A stretch of 5,092 nt of DNA from Pseudomonadota bacterium (GCA_027486155.1 JAIXPR010000228.1:1-5092); one strand, 5' to 3'. Positions 1 through 5,092 are shown, counted from the first letter of the stretch. Translations and numbers: made by a program. Notes: a model not told the origin generated them from the sequence alone.

Positions 1-760
1 GCATCTCATCGGCTGTCGTAATACCCTTTGACGAAGCCTCATAGGCCCGCTGAGCCGTGATCATATTTACGACCTGCTCGACAACGCTCACGTTACTGCT
101 CTCTAAAAATCCCTGGTTCAATCGACCGAATCCCACCTGGCTGAAGATACCTGTTACAGGAGCTCCGGAAGCTTGAGTTTCCTCGTATAACCCCTGCCCT
201 GTCGCTCGAAGACCGCCATTGTTTGGGAAACGAACACCGATGAGCTGACCAACCTGAGCGGGTACCGCGTTGTTAGGTTGCTTCACGGTAACTATTCCAT
301 CCTGTCCGATGGTCACCCCTAACGCGTCAGGTGGCACAGTTATTCCCGGAGCTACGATGAATCCGTCAGCCGTGGTGAGCTGTCCGTTCTGGTCGAGCCG
401 GAAAGAGCCCGTTCTTGTGTACGCAAGCGTCCCATCAGGTCGCGTAATCTGGAAGAAGCCATCACCCTCGATCGCCACATCGAGTTGATTATTCGTGGAG
501 CTGAGGTCTCCCTGAGTAAAGAGCTTCTGGACCGACGCGGTCTTAACTCCTAGACCCACCTGGATACCGGTCGGATTGAACGTGGTCTGCGACGTCGGAG
601 CACCCGGCTCCATCACGTACTGATACATCAGGTCCTGAAAGTCGGCGCGGCCCTTTTTGAAGCCGGTGGTATTGACGTTCGCCAAGTTGTTGGAGATCAC
701 GTCCAGGTTGGTCTCTTGGGCCTGCATGCCGGTTGCCGCTGAATAGAGTGCTCGAATCAT
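1..760 (-). CDS. flgG: Flagellar distal rod protein FlgG (C-terminus cut by window edge)
   Basis: FlgG forms the distal rod of the flagellar basal body, the drive shaft that crosses the periplasm and outer membrane and joins the hook; it is exported by the flagellar type III apparatus. The minus strand translates from ATG at 760 into 253 codons without a stop. The N-terminus MIRALYSAATGMQAQ and the rod motif NNLANVNTTGFKK (residues 24-36) are typical. Residues 46-72 (YQYVMEPGAP to GLGV) match the FlgG-specific stretch that separates it from FlgF. LDVAIEGDGFF (93-103) and the C-terminal helix ESSNVSVVEQVVNMITAQRAYE (220-241) complete the pattern. Homologues are about 260 residues, so roughly ten are lost beyond position 1. 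A Shine-Dalgarno TAAGGGG (766-772) lies 5 bases before the start. It follows flgF by 23 bp, in the usual order. Confidence 0.96.
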   Translation of the reverse strand, partial: MIRALYSAATGMQAQETNLDVISNNLANVNTTGFKKGRADFQDLMYQYVMEPGAPTSQTTFNPTGIQVGLGVKTASVQKLFTQGDLSSTNNQLDVAIEGDGFFQITRPDGTLAYTRTGSFRLDQNGQLTTADGFIVAPGITVPPDALGVTIGQDGIVTVKQPNNAVPAQVGQLIGVRFPNNGGLRATGQGLYEETQASGAPVTGIFSQVGFGRLNQGFLESSNVSVVEQVVNMITAQRAYEASSKGITTADEM

Positions 761-783
761 AGGGTCCCCTTATTCCTTAAACC

Positions 784-1542
784 TTACTGCCGTCTTCCTA
801 CCTGCGTTATCGCCGCCTGATTAAGAGAATCAATGGTCTGCGCCGCCTTGGTGTACGCGTCGAACGCGCGATTCGTTGTTATCAAATCGATCATTCCCGT
901 TACCGCCGAAACGTTTGACATCTCCAGAGACCGAGGCTCAACAAATCCCTCGACCGGTGTGGGCTGGGGGCCGCTCACGACCTTGAATCGCGTTCCCTCA
1001 ACTGGTTGCAGCCCCTTGGTCTCAGCGAACCGAACGATCTGCAAACGACCGACAATATTCGCGCCAGCTCGAACTGTTCCGTCCGCGCCGATGTTGACAC
1101 CGGCGCCTTGGGCGGTGATTGCGCCACCATCCCCTTGAACCTGCATGCCATCTTGAGTGACGACAGTGCCGTTCGCATCAAGCGTGAAATTTCCAGCTCG
1201 GGTATACATTCGCCCCTGGGGAGTGTTCACAACGAAGAACTCGTTGGGATTCCGAAGAGCGACATCCAGCGGATTGCCCGTACTCTTAATGGCGCCCATC
1301 GAGAAATCGGTGTGCGTCGCGACCTCATTCACGGTCGCCACACGATCTTGGTCACCGCTGGCGTAGGGATCCTTTCCTTCAATCTGTTTAGCGAAGGTTT
1401 CGTCAAAATTTTCCGGCGATGTCACCAATACCTGGCGTTTAAAGCCAACGGTGTTGACGTTCGCCAGGTTATTATTCTGAATCTCCAACTTTCTCAGTTG
1501 GACGATTCCCAGTGACGCTGCCGCGTACGTTCCGATATCCAT
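784..1542 (-). CDS. flgF: Flagellar proximal rod-type protein FlgF
   Basis: FlgF is a rod subunit of the flagellar basal body, exported by the flagellar type III machine and assembled below FlgG. The 252-residue product has the shared axial-protein plan: N-terminal helix with NNNLANVNTVGFKRQ (residues 23-37), the central motif STGNPLDVALRNPNEFFVV (87-105), YTRAGNFTLDANGTVVTQDG (113-132), and a C-terminal helix with LEMSNVSAVTGMIDLITTNRAFDAYTKA (206-233). It lacks the FlgG-specific segment and sits immediately upstream of flgG, which together favour FlgF. The length fits the family (about 245-255). The start is supported by TAGGAG at 1550-1555, 7 bases upstream. The preceding gene ends 10 bp before it and its stop lies within this Shine-Dalgarno. 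The paralogy between flgF and flgG (shared N- and C-terminal motifs) is normal for the family, not a recent duplication. Confidence 0.94.
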   Translation of the reverse strand: MDIGTYAAASLGIVQLRKLEIQNNNLANVNTVGFKRQVLVTSPENFDETFAKQIEGKDPYASGDQDRVATVNEVATHTDFSMGAIKSTGNPLDVALRNPNEFFVVNTPQGRMYTRAGNFTLDANGTVVTQDGMQVQGDGGAITAQGAGVNIGADGTVRAGANIVGRLQIVRFAETKGLQPVEGTRFKVVSGPQPTPVEGFVEPRSLEMSNVSAVTGMIDLITTNRAFDAYTKAAQTIDSLNQAAITQVGRRQ

Positions 1543-1549
1543 CTAGAAT

Positions 1550-1555
1550 CTCCTA
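1550..1555 (-). promoter_or_regulatory. flgF ribosome-binding site overlapping the upstream stop codon
   Basis: On the minus strand TAGGAG is followed 7 bases later by the flgF ATG. Its first three bases are the TAG stop of the preceding coiled-coil gene. A ribosome finishing the first gene therefore sits on the flgF initiation site, which predicts translational coupling and linked output of the two proteins. Confidence 0.75.
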
Positions 1556-2431
1556 GAGTACAGACGTTTGACGACGAATGGCCCCTAACGCGCCAAGTCG
1601 CGAGTCGCTGGCGGCTCGCGCCTCCGCAATCTGCTTGCCGCGAGAATCCTCTTCCCGTTCGATCTCGATCATCTCCGCGAGGAGACGGACCCCTTCGATC
1701 GGAAGCTTCATGTAAGCCGAAACCTGTTCGAGGCTCTCCCCCTTCTTCAGCATCTGCTCCGCGGCCTTATAGATCCTTTGCAGCTCCGTAGCGTTCATCG
1801 AGTTTACCCCTCCAGCGCCAGCGGTCTTGCTGGCTGGGATGGATCCTTGCTGGGCCGCAGAGCCCTGCTCGGGAGTAGCGATTACCTCTACACTCCTTTG
1901 GAGGGGAGTTCGCGAATAGGTCTGCTCAACGAACGCCGACGGCTGAGCCGCGGCTTGTGCGGTCGTTGCTTGTTGTGGCGTAGAGACTTGCTCTGACGTT
2001 ACCACCTTGGAGGTGGCCACATGAGGAGCGGCGGATTGCTCCTCGAATCGCGCTCGCTCGGTTTGAACACCTCGCTCAAATCCGTTCTTGAGGTCCTGAA
2101 TCACCCGAACGGTCTCCGTGCGGGTCGTTTGAAGCTTCTCCTGGAGAGCCTCTGCCTCGGCGACCGCTTTGGCGATACGCGCCTCTGATTGCTGAATCTC
2201 CGTCAGCGCTCGTTGAATGTTCTGCTCCCGACGAAGGAGCTGATCATTCAGCTGCAGTCCCGCGGTCTCCGCGTCTCCAATAAGGGACCGCAGGCTCGCC
2301 TCAAGCTCCCGGGTCTTGGGCAACATGCTTGGGAGTCGCGAGGACTTAAAGGCCCGCATCGTCATAGTCAAGACGGACGTGATCAGCCCGATGTCCACGA
2401 TCAGTTGCCACATTTGGATTTGATTCATCAT
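1553..2431 (-). CDS. Membrane-anchored coiled-coil protein, first gene of the flagellar operon; family not recognised
   Basis: A 292-residue protein I cannot assign firmly. Residues 8-26 (QLIVDIGLITSVLTMTMRA) are hydrophobic and look like a single N-terminal membrane anchor with a basic segment after it. Residues 40-132 are rich in E, K, Q, R and A with few helix breakers, as in a coiled coil. Residues 133-210 are a low-complexity linker rich in A, Q, T, S and P. Residues 215-258 (from ATELQRIYKAAEQMLKKGES to MIEIE) form a compact predicted-helical unit with a helix-turn-helix-like spacing, resembling the short C-terminal domain of DUF2802/DUF6115-type proteins such as Bacillus SwrB, which also combine an anchor, a coiled coil and this domain and lie in flagellar/chemotaxis operons. 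That link is inference from layout. Position ahead of flgF argues for a role in flagellar assembly or export control. ATG codons at 2431 and 2428 both fit; the second has better Shine-Dalgarno spacing. Confidence 0.85.
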   Translation of the reverse strand: MMNQIQMWQLIVDIGLITSVLTMTMRAFKSSRLPSMLPKTRELEASLRSLIGDAETAGLQLNDQLLRREQNIQRALTEIQQSEARIAKAVAEAEALQEKLQTTRTETVRVIQDLKNGFERGVQTERARFEEQSAAPHVATSKVVTSEQVSTPQQATTAQAAAQPSAFVEQTYSRTPLQRSVEVIATPEQGSAAQQGSIPASKTAGAGGVNSMNATELQRIYKAAEQMLKKGESLEQVSAYMKLPIEGVRLLAEMIEIEREEDSRGKQIAEARAASDSRLGALGAIRRQTSVL

Positions 2432-2433
2432 GA

Positions 2434-2439
2434 TTCCTC
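2434..2439 (-). promoter_or_regulatory. Ribosome-binding site of the coiled-coil gene
   Basis: Minus-strand GAGGAA lies only 2-4 bases before the ATG at 2431 but 5-7 bases before the adjacent in-frame ATG at 2428. Spacing favours the second codon, which would remove one methionine from the product. Confidence 0.6.
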
Positions 2440-2464
2440 ACTTACCCGGCCATCCACGGCGCGA

Positions 2465-2487
2465 TGTCAAAAGCCTGGCTTTTGACA
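2465..2487. promoter_or_regulatory. 23-bp perfect palindrome, candidate operator or enhancer site
   Basis: Arms TGTCAAAAGCC (2465-2475) and GGCTTTTGACA (2477-2487) are exact reverse complements around a single T. An exact 11-bp arm in a 231-bp intergenic region is the mark of a site for a dimeric DNA-binding protein. No T-run follows on either strand, which argues against a terminator. It lies 34-56 bp upstream of the coiled-coil gene, and about 115-135 bp upstream of the sigma-54-like site when that is read rightward, a common enhancer distance. Each arm contains a TTGACA hexamer identical to the sigma-70 -35 consensus, but I see no convincing -10 at 16-18 bp on either strand. The binding protein cannot be named. 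Confidence 0.6.
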
Positions 2488-2584
2488 CGTACCCCGTCAG
2501 GTGATTGACTCAGCACTCTTCCTTGCCCCCGCTAACCAGTTGAATTAGCATGGGGTTGCTCAGTTATTGTTAGCCACCTGAGGC

Positions 2585-2599
2585 TTGTATGAGATACAA
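2585..2599. repeat. 15-bp inverted repeat abutting the sigma-54-like site
   Basis: TTGTAT (2585-2590) and ATACAA (2594-2599) are exact reverse complements around GAG. It begins one base from the next dyad (2601-2615), which has the same 6-3-6 layout. If transcription starts leftward from the -24/-12 site, the predicted start near 2590 falls inside this repeat, a position suited to a repressor operator. Confidence 0.45.
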
Positions 2600-2600
2600 A

Positions 2601-2616
2601 GGCAAGACCCTTGCCA
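2601..2616 (-). promoter_or_regulatory. Candidate sigma-54 (-24/-12) promoter for the flagellar operon
   Basis: On the minus strand the bases read TGGCAAG, GGTC, TTGCC. The RpoN consensus is TGGCACG-N4-TTGCW, so the invariant GG and GC dinucleotides are present with exactly 10 bases between them and only two consensus positions differ. Preceding bases give CTGGCA, also consensus. The predicted start near 2590 would leave a leader of about 160 bases before the coiled-coil gene, including the 23-bp palindrome. RpoN control of flagellar operons is well known in many Gram-negative bacteria. Because the site is itself an inverted repeat (GGCAAG, ACC, CTTGCC), GG-N10-GC is also present rightward, with A instead of T at the first position, and could serve the aminotransferase-hemF operon. 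Confidence 0.5.
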
Positions 2617-2628
2617 GCTCGGGTGAGC

Positions 2629-2634
2629 GGAGGA
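2629..2634 (+). promoter_or_regulatory. Strong Shine-Dalgarno without a standard start codon at normal spacing
   Basis: GGAGGA is the best ribosome-binding sequence upstream of the aminotransferase, yet no ATG, GTG or TTG lies 5-12 bases downstream. The codon at the ideal distance is ATA at 2642-2644, which is in frame with the aminotransferase and would add seven residues. The ATG at 2663 has only a short AGG (2653-2655) before it, but the protein family is normally aligned from near that ATG. Confidence 0.45.
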
Positions 2635-2662
2635 CAAACGCATACCGATCTCAGGCTTAGTC

Positions 2663-3799
2663 ATGTTCAAAGAGCGTCTTTTAACCCCAGGTCCAACCAT
2701 CATTCCGCAACAGGTGCTCCAAGCGATGGAGGTACCGATGCTCCACCACCGGAGCGATGTCTTTAAGAAGCACCTGCTGGAAGCGGCCGAGGGGATGCGG
2801 TGGCTCCTGAGTTGGGATAGCGATCCGCTCTTCTTAGCTTGCTCGGGAACGGGAGCGATGGAGGCGAGTCTGCTCAATGTGTGCAAACCGGGAGACACCA
2901 TCATCTCGGTGAACGGTGGCGCCTTCGGTGGGCGCTGGGCGAAGATCGCGGAGCGACTTCAACTCTCCGCTCACGAAATCGTTGTCGAATGGGGATCGCC
3001 CGTTACCGAGGAGCAGGTACGCCAAGCGGTATCGCAACATCCAACCGCTCGCGCGTTCTGCATCCAACACAGCGAGACCTCAACAACGGTACTCCACCCG
3101 GTCGAGAAGGTTCTCTCGGTGGTGAAGAGTATCGCCCCACAGATGATCACCATCGTCGACGGGATCTCCGCGTGCGCTACAGCCCCAATTCCAGGAGCGC
3201 CGGGCGTCATCGACATCTTTATCGCCGGTTCCCAAAAAGCGCTCATGCTACCACCAGGACTCTCTGTCGTTGCGCTCTCACAACTGGCCTGGAAAGGGGT
3301 TGATGAGACACCTCGTCGCTCCCTCTACTTTGATTTCGCGCTTGAGAGAAAGGCCCTTGCCTCTGGCGAGACCTCATGGACCCCTGCGTCGACGCTCATC
3401 GTAGGTCTCAACGCGGCTATCGAGATGTTTCGAAACGAGGGACTGGAGGCGATGTATGAGCGTCATCGACGTTTGTCTCAGATGAGTCACTCGGCGCTGC
3501 GCGCTTTGGGATGTACCCTTCTCGCCTCAGAGGCTCCCTGCCCGAGCGTAACCGGATTCTTCCCTCCATCCGGCGTAGACGCGGACGCGCTCCGTTCTGA
3601 GGTGCGCAAGAGCTACGGTATCCGACTCGCTGGCGGTCAAGGAAAATTCACTGGTAAAATAGTTCGTATCGGCCATATGGGGTTCGTGGATCCCTTTGAT
3701 GTCGTCGCCGGCATCACGGCGATCGGACTCGCGATACAAAAACTCGGGGGGACCGCGGACACAGCGGCAGCGCTCTCCTCCATCATTTCGGAGATATAA
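2663..3799 (+). CDS. Class V PLP-dependent aminotransferase, alanine/serine-glyoxylate type
   Basis: A 378-residue fold-type I PLP enzyme, predicted cytosolic, that moves an amino group from alanine or serine to glyoxylate, giving glycine, or acts on a related pair. Family marks in order: LLTPGPTIIP (6-15) at the N-terminus; MLHHRSDVFK (26-35); the phosphate loop CSGTGAMEAS (60-69); HSETSTTVLHP (136-146); VDGISACATAP (165-175), whose D166 should contact the pyridine nitrogen; GSQKALMLPPGLS (189-201), where K192 is the likely Schiff-base lysine; and VRIGHMGFVDPFD (334-346), where R335 should hold the substrate carboxylate. All key residues are present and length is normal (about 360-400). Substrate cannot be fixed from sequence: PucG-, SgaA- and AGXT-like members share these motifs. 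ATG at 2663 puts the first motif at the usual place. It is followed after 2 bp by hemF, so both are probably cotranscribed. Confidence 0.92.
   Translation: MFKERLLTPGPTIIPQQVLQAMEVPMLHHRSDVFKKHLLEAAEGMRWLLSWDSDPLFLACSGTGAMEASLLNVCKPGDTIISVNGGAFGGRWAKIAERLQLSAHEIVVEWGSPVTEEQVRQAVSQHPTARAFCIQHSETSTTVLHPVEKVLSVVKSIAPQMITIVDGISACATAPIPGAPGVIDIFIAGSQKALMLPPGLSVVALSQLAWKGVDETPRRSLYFDFALERKALASGETSWTPASTLIVGLNAAIEMFRNEGLEAMYERHRRLSQMSHSALRALGCTLLASEAPCPSVTGFFPPSGVDADALRSEVRKSYGIRLAGGQGKFTGKIVRIGHMGFVDPFDVVAGITAIGLAIQKLGGTADTAAALSSIISEI
3790..3794 (+). promoter_or_regulatory. hemF ribosome-binding site inside the end of the aminotransferase gene
   Basis: GGAGA lies 7 bases before the hemF ATG at 3802 and within the last codons of the upstream gene, whose TAA (3797-3799) falls between the two. 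This predicts translational coupling of the pair. Confidence 0.7.
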
Positions 3800-3801
3800 G
3801 A

Positions 3802-4731
3802 ATGACCCGCAGTGTTCACAAACTTTCGCGTCAGGCATCCGAGCTCTATCAGAGCGTACAGACTCATATCTGCGCGGCGCTTCAGACTATGGATGGAGGC
3901 GCTCGCTTCAGATCGGACGAATGGAAACGAACCGATGGAAAGGGCGGCCCGGGGGGCGGAGGTCTTACTCGAATCCTCTCGGGAGGAAAGGTATTTGAGA
4001 AAGCGGGGGTCAACTTCAGCTCGGTACACGGGTTTATGGCCAAAGAGTTCGCGGCGAAGCTTGGAGTCTCCCAAACTGAGGACATCCCCTTTTTCGCGAC
4101 GGGGGTATCGCTCGTCATTCACCCCTTTTCACCGATGGTCCCAACCACGCATGCGAATTGGCGTTATCTTGAGCTCGGAGATAAGGCGTGGTTCGGTGGA
4201 GGTTCAGATCTCACCCCCTATTATCTGTTTGAGGAGGACGCGGTACACTTTCACACGGTGCTTAAAAAGAACTGCGACAAGTACAATCCATCCTACTATC
4301 CGAAATTCAAAAAAGGTTGCGATGAGTACTTCTATCTTCCGCACCGAAAGGAGACTCGGGGAATCGGAGGGATCTTCTACGACTACCTCGGCAGAGACGA
4401 GAAGGTTGACCTCGATGAGACCCTCGCGTTCAGCAAGGACCTTGGGTTCGACTTCACTGAGCAGTACCTCCCTATCGTCGATCGTCGCAAGGCGCTTCCC
4501 TTCACTGAGCAGGAGAAGAACTTTCAGCTCATGCGACGTGGTCGTTACGTTGAATTCAATCTCCTCTACGATCGCGGCACACATTTCGGCCTGCAAACCG
4601 GGGGCCGCGTCGAGTCGATCCTCATGTCCCTTCCCGCGGTTGTGCATTGGGAATACTGTCCGGTGATCCCGGCGGGCTCTCGAGAGGCGAAGTTGCTCAA
4701 CGTGCTTACGCAACCGCGGGAGTGGGTGTAA
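3802..4731 (+). CDS. hemF: Oxygen-dependent coproporphyrinogen III oxidase HemF
   Basis: HemF oxidatively decarboxylates two propionate side chains of coproporphyrinogen III to vinyl groups, using O2 and giving protoporphyrinogen IX, a late step of haem synthesis in the cytosol. The 309-residue product (E. coli HemF is 299) shows the family from end to end: GGPGGGGLTRIL (48-59), VFEKAGVNFSSVHG (64-77), GVSLVIHP (101-108), THANWRYL (116-123), the signature AWFGGGSDLTPYYLFEEDAVHFH (129-151), CDEYFYLPHRKETRGIGGIFYDYL (173-196), and GRYVEFNLLYDRGTHFGL (247-264). H107, H117, H151 and H181 align with the four histidines considered functionally important in E. coli HemF (96, 106, 145, 175). The oxygen-independent isoenzyme HemN/HemZ is unrelated. 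The gene ends an apparent two-gene operon and is followed by a REP-like hairpin pair 28 bp after its stop. Confidence 0.97.
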   Translation: MTRSVHKLSRQASELYQSVQTHICAALQTMDGGARFRSDEWKRTDGKGGPGGGGLTRILSGGKVFEKAGVNFSSVHGFMAKEFAAKLGVSQTEDIPFFATGVSLVIHPFSPMVPTTHANWRYLELGDKAWFGGGSDLTPYYLFEEDAVHFHTVLKKNCDKYNPSYYPKFKKGCDEYFYLPHRKETRGIGGIFYDYLGRDEKVDLDETLAFSKDLGFDFTEQYLPIVDRRKALPFTEQEKNFQLMRRGRYVEFNLLYDRGTHFGLQTGGRVESILMSLPAVVHWEYCPVIPAGSREAKLLNVLTQPREWV

Positions 4732-4758
4732 GGGCACCTCCAGTGCGCCCCGTGACCT

Positions 4759-4851
4759 TGGGAGGGCGGTCGTCCTCGACCGCCGCGTTACGTTCAGCAC
4801 AAGGATTCGCGACACGTAATATTCCGGCGACCGAGGACGGTCGCCCTCCCA
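4759..4851. repeat. Paired inverted REP-like hairpins (BIME- or MITE-like element)
   Basis: Two 26-base arms (4759-4784 and 4826-4851) are inverted copies matching at 22 positions. Each arm contains its own perfect hairpin: GGCGGTCG-TCCT-CGACCGCC (4765-4784) and GGCGACCG-AGGA-CGGTCGCC (4826-4845). The differences between the copies are paired changes that keep each stem intact. GGGAG precedes the left hairpin and CTCCC follows the right one, like the GTAG/GGAG head of REP sequences mobilised by RAYT (TnpA-REP) transposases. A further inverted pair, TTACGT (4788-4793) and ACGTAA (4814-4819), lies inside, so the whole 93 bp can fold as one long hairpin. No transposase is in the window. It may also protect or attenuate the hemF transcript. 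Repeat status in the genome cannot be seen from one copy. Confidence 0.75.
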
Positions 4852-4871
4852 CCATTGCGACCTGATACAAG

Positions 4872-4896
4872 AGAGGGGCACGTCATTTGCCCTTTT
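4872..4896 (+). terminator. Possible Rho-independent terminator after hemF
   Basis: AGGGGCA-type left arm (4872-4880) and TGCCC (4888-4892) pair across a 7-base loop, followed by TTTT (4893-4896). The five-base core GGGCA/TGCCC extends outward through A-U and G-U pairs into the T-run. The stem is short and the T-run brief, so strength is modest. It would end hemF transcription 140 bp after the stop and isolate the dehydrogenase gene. Confidence 0.4.
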
Positions 4897-4921
4897 ACTG
4901 TCCTAAGGGGACGGCTACACT
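4894..4921 (+). promoter_or_regulatory. Weak candidate sigma-70 promoter for the dehydrogenase gene
   Basis: TTTACT (4894-4899) and TACACT (4916-4921) each match four of six consensus bases and are 16 bp apart. They lie 35 bp before the dehydrogenase ATG. The -35 overlaps the putative terminator T-run. Such matches occur by chance; the call rests mainly on the gene needing its own promoter after a hairpin pair and terminator. Confidence 0.25.
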
Positions 4922-4955
4922 GCGGTCGACTATTTCCAATCGGAGACCTGTATTT

Positions 4956-5092
4956 ATGCTACCAACCAAAGCCTACGCAGCAATTAACGAGAAAACCCCC
5001 CTCACCCCATTCGAATTCAACCGTCGCGAGGTAGGAGCTAAGGACATCCTGATCGAGATCCTCTACTGCGGCGTGTGCCACTCCGACATTCA
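4956..5092 (+). CDS. Zinc-dependent alcohol dehydrogenase, YahK/CAD type (N-terminal 45 codons only)
   Basis: The frame runs from ATG at 4956 to the window edge without a stop and begins MLPTKAYAAINEKTPLTPFE. It continues with FNRREVGAKDILIEILYCGVC and HSDI. The GVCHSD motif is the hallmark of medium-chain zinc alcohol dehydrogenases; C41 is the expected first catalytic-zinc ligand. The whole stretch lines up with the start of E. coli YahK (an NADPH-dependent aldehyde reductase) and related cinnamyl-alcohol-dehydrogenase-like proteins, whose full length is about 350 residues, so roughly 300 residues lie outside. Predicted role: NAD(P)H-linked aldehyde/alcohol interconversion in the cytosol; the substrate is not predictable. 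GGAG at 4942-4945 lies 10 bases before the start. A hairpin pair and possible terminator separate it from hemF, so it is probably a separate transcription unit. Confidence 0.9.
   Translation, partial: MLPTKAYAAINEKTPLTPFEFNRREVGAKDILIEILYCGVCHSDI

Noticed and set aside
760..784. flgF/flgG similarity as a recent tandem duplication
   Set aside because: Shared terminal motifs are universal among flagellar axial proteins, and the central regions are unrelated enough to be ancient paralogues.
1006..1515. Open frame of 169 codons on the plus strand inside flgF
   Set aside because: It is fully antisense to flgF, which has clear family motifs, and its translation shows no recognisable domain.
2465..2510. 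TTGACA hexamer at 2482-2487 as a sigma-70 -35 element
   Set aside because: No acceptable -10 hexamer at 16-18 bp on either strand; the hexamer is explained by the palindrome.
2531..2574. GCTAAC (2531-2536) and GTTAGC (2569-2574) inverted pair, with an extra TTAGC at 2545-2549
   Set aside because: Six-base arms 32 bases apart are expected by chance at this length and no supporting site lies nearby.
2560..2904. 114-codon minus-strand frame crossing the divergent intergenic region
   Set aside because: It overlaps the conserved N-terminus of the aminotransferase and covers the promoter-like dyads; composition and content look like chance.
3812..4666. Long 284-codon plus-strand frame overlapping hemF
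   Set aside because: It is an arginine/serine-rich shadow of hemF in another frame; hemF motifs are intact across the same bases.
4733..4750. Small GCAC/GTGC hairpin just after the hemF stop as a terminator
   Set aside because: Only four base pairs and no T-run.
4204..4881. 225-codon minus-strand frame over hemF and the repeat
   Set aside because: Antisense to hemF, with its start inside the hairpin element and no recognisable domain.

Overview
The window looks like chromosome of a flagellated, oxygen-using Gram-negative bacterium. Distal-rod genes flgF and flgG imply a Gram-negative-type basal body, and HemF needs molecular oxygen. Base composition is moderately GC-rich by eye. I cannot name the genus; a delta-proteobacterial or Bdellovibrionota-like host is only a guess.

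Left half, minus strand: a three-gene flagellar transcription unit reading leftward. It starts with a 292-residue membrane-anchored coiled-coil protein of no firmly recognised family (2431-1553), then flgF (1542-784) and flgG (760 to beyond position 1, about ten C-terminal residues missing). Gaps are 10 and 23 bp. The first stop codon lies inside the flgF Shine-Dalgarno, so the genes are probably translationally coupled.

Centre, 2432-2662: a 231-bp divergent control region dense in dyad symmetry. It holds a 23-bp perfect palindrome (2465-2487), a 15-bp palindrome (2585-2599), and directly beside it a sigma-54-type -24/-12 site (2601-2616). That site is itself an inverted repeat, so it keeps GG-N10-GC spacing on both strands. 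The better match points toward the flagellar operon.

Right half, plus strand: a class V PLP aminotransferase of the alanine/serine-glyoxylate type (2663-3799) is followed after 2 bp by hemF, aerobic coproporphyrinogen III oxidase (3802-4731). The two are almost certainly one operon. Between hemF and the next gene is a 93-bp pair of inverted REP-like hairpins (4759-4851) with compensatory base changes between the copies, then a possible intrinsic terminator (4872-4896). The window ends in the first 45 codons of a zinc-dependent alcohol dehydrogenase of the YahK/cinnamyl-alcohol-dehydrogenase type (4956-5092).

No defence system, prophage, CRISPR array, tRNA or rRNA is visible. The points most worth a second look are the unrecognised first gene of the flagellar operon, the symmetric divergent promoter region, the REP-like pair, and a strong ribosome-binding site upstream of the aminotransferase that faces an ATA codon.
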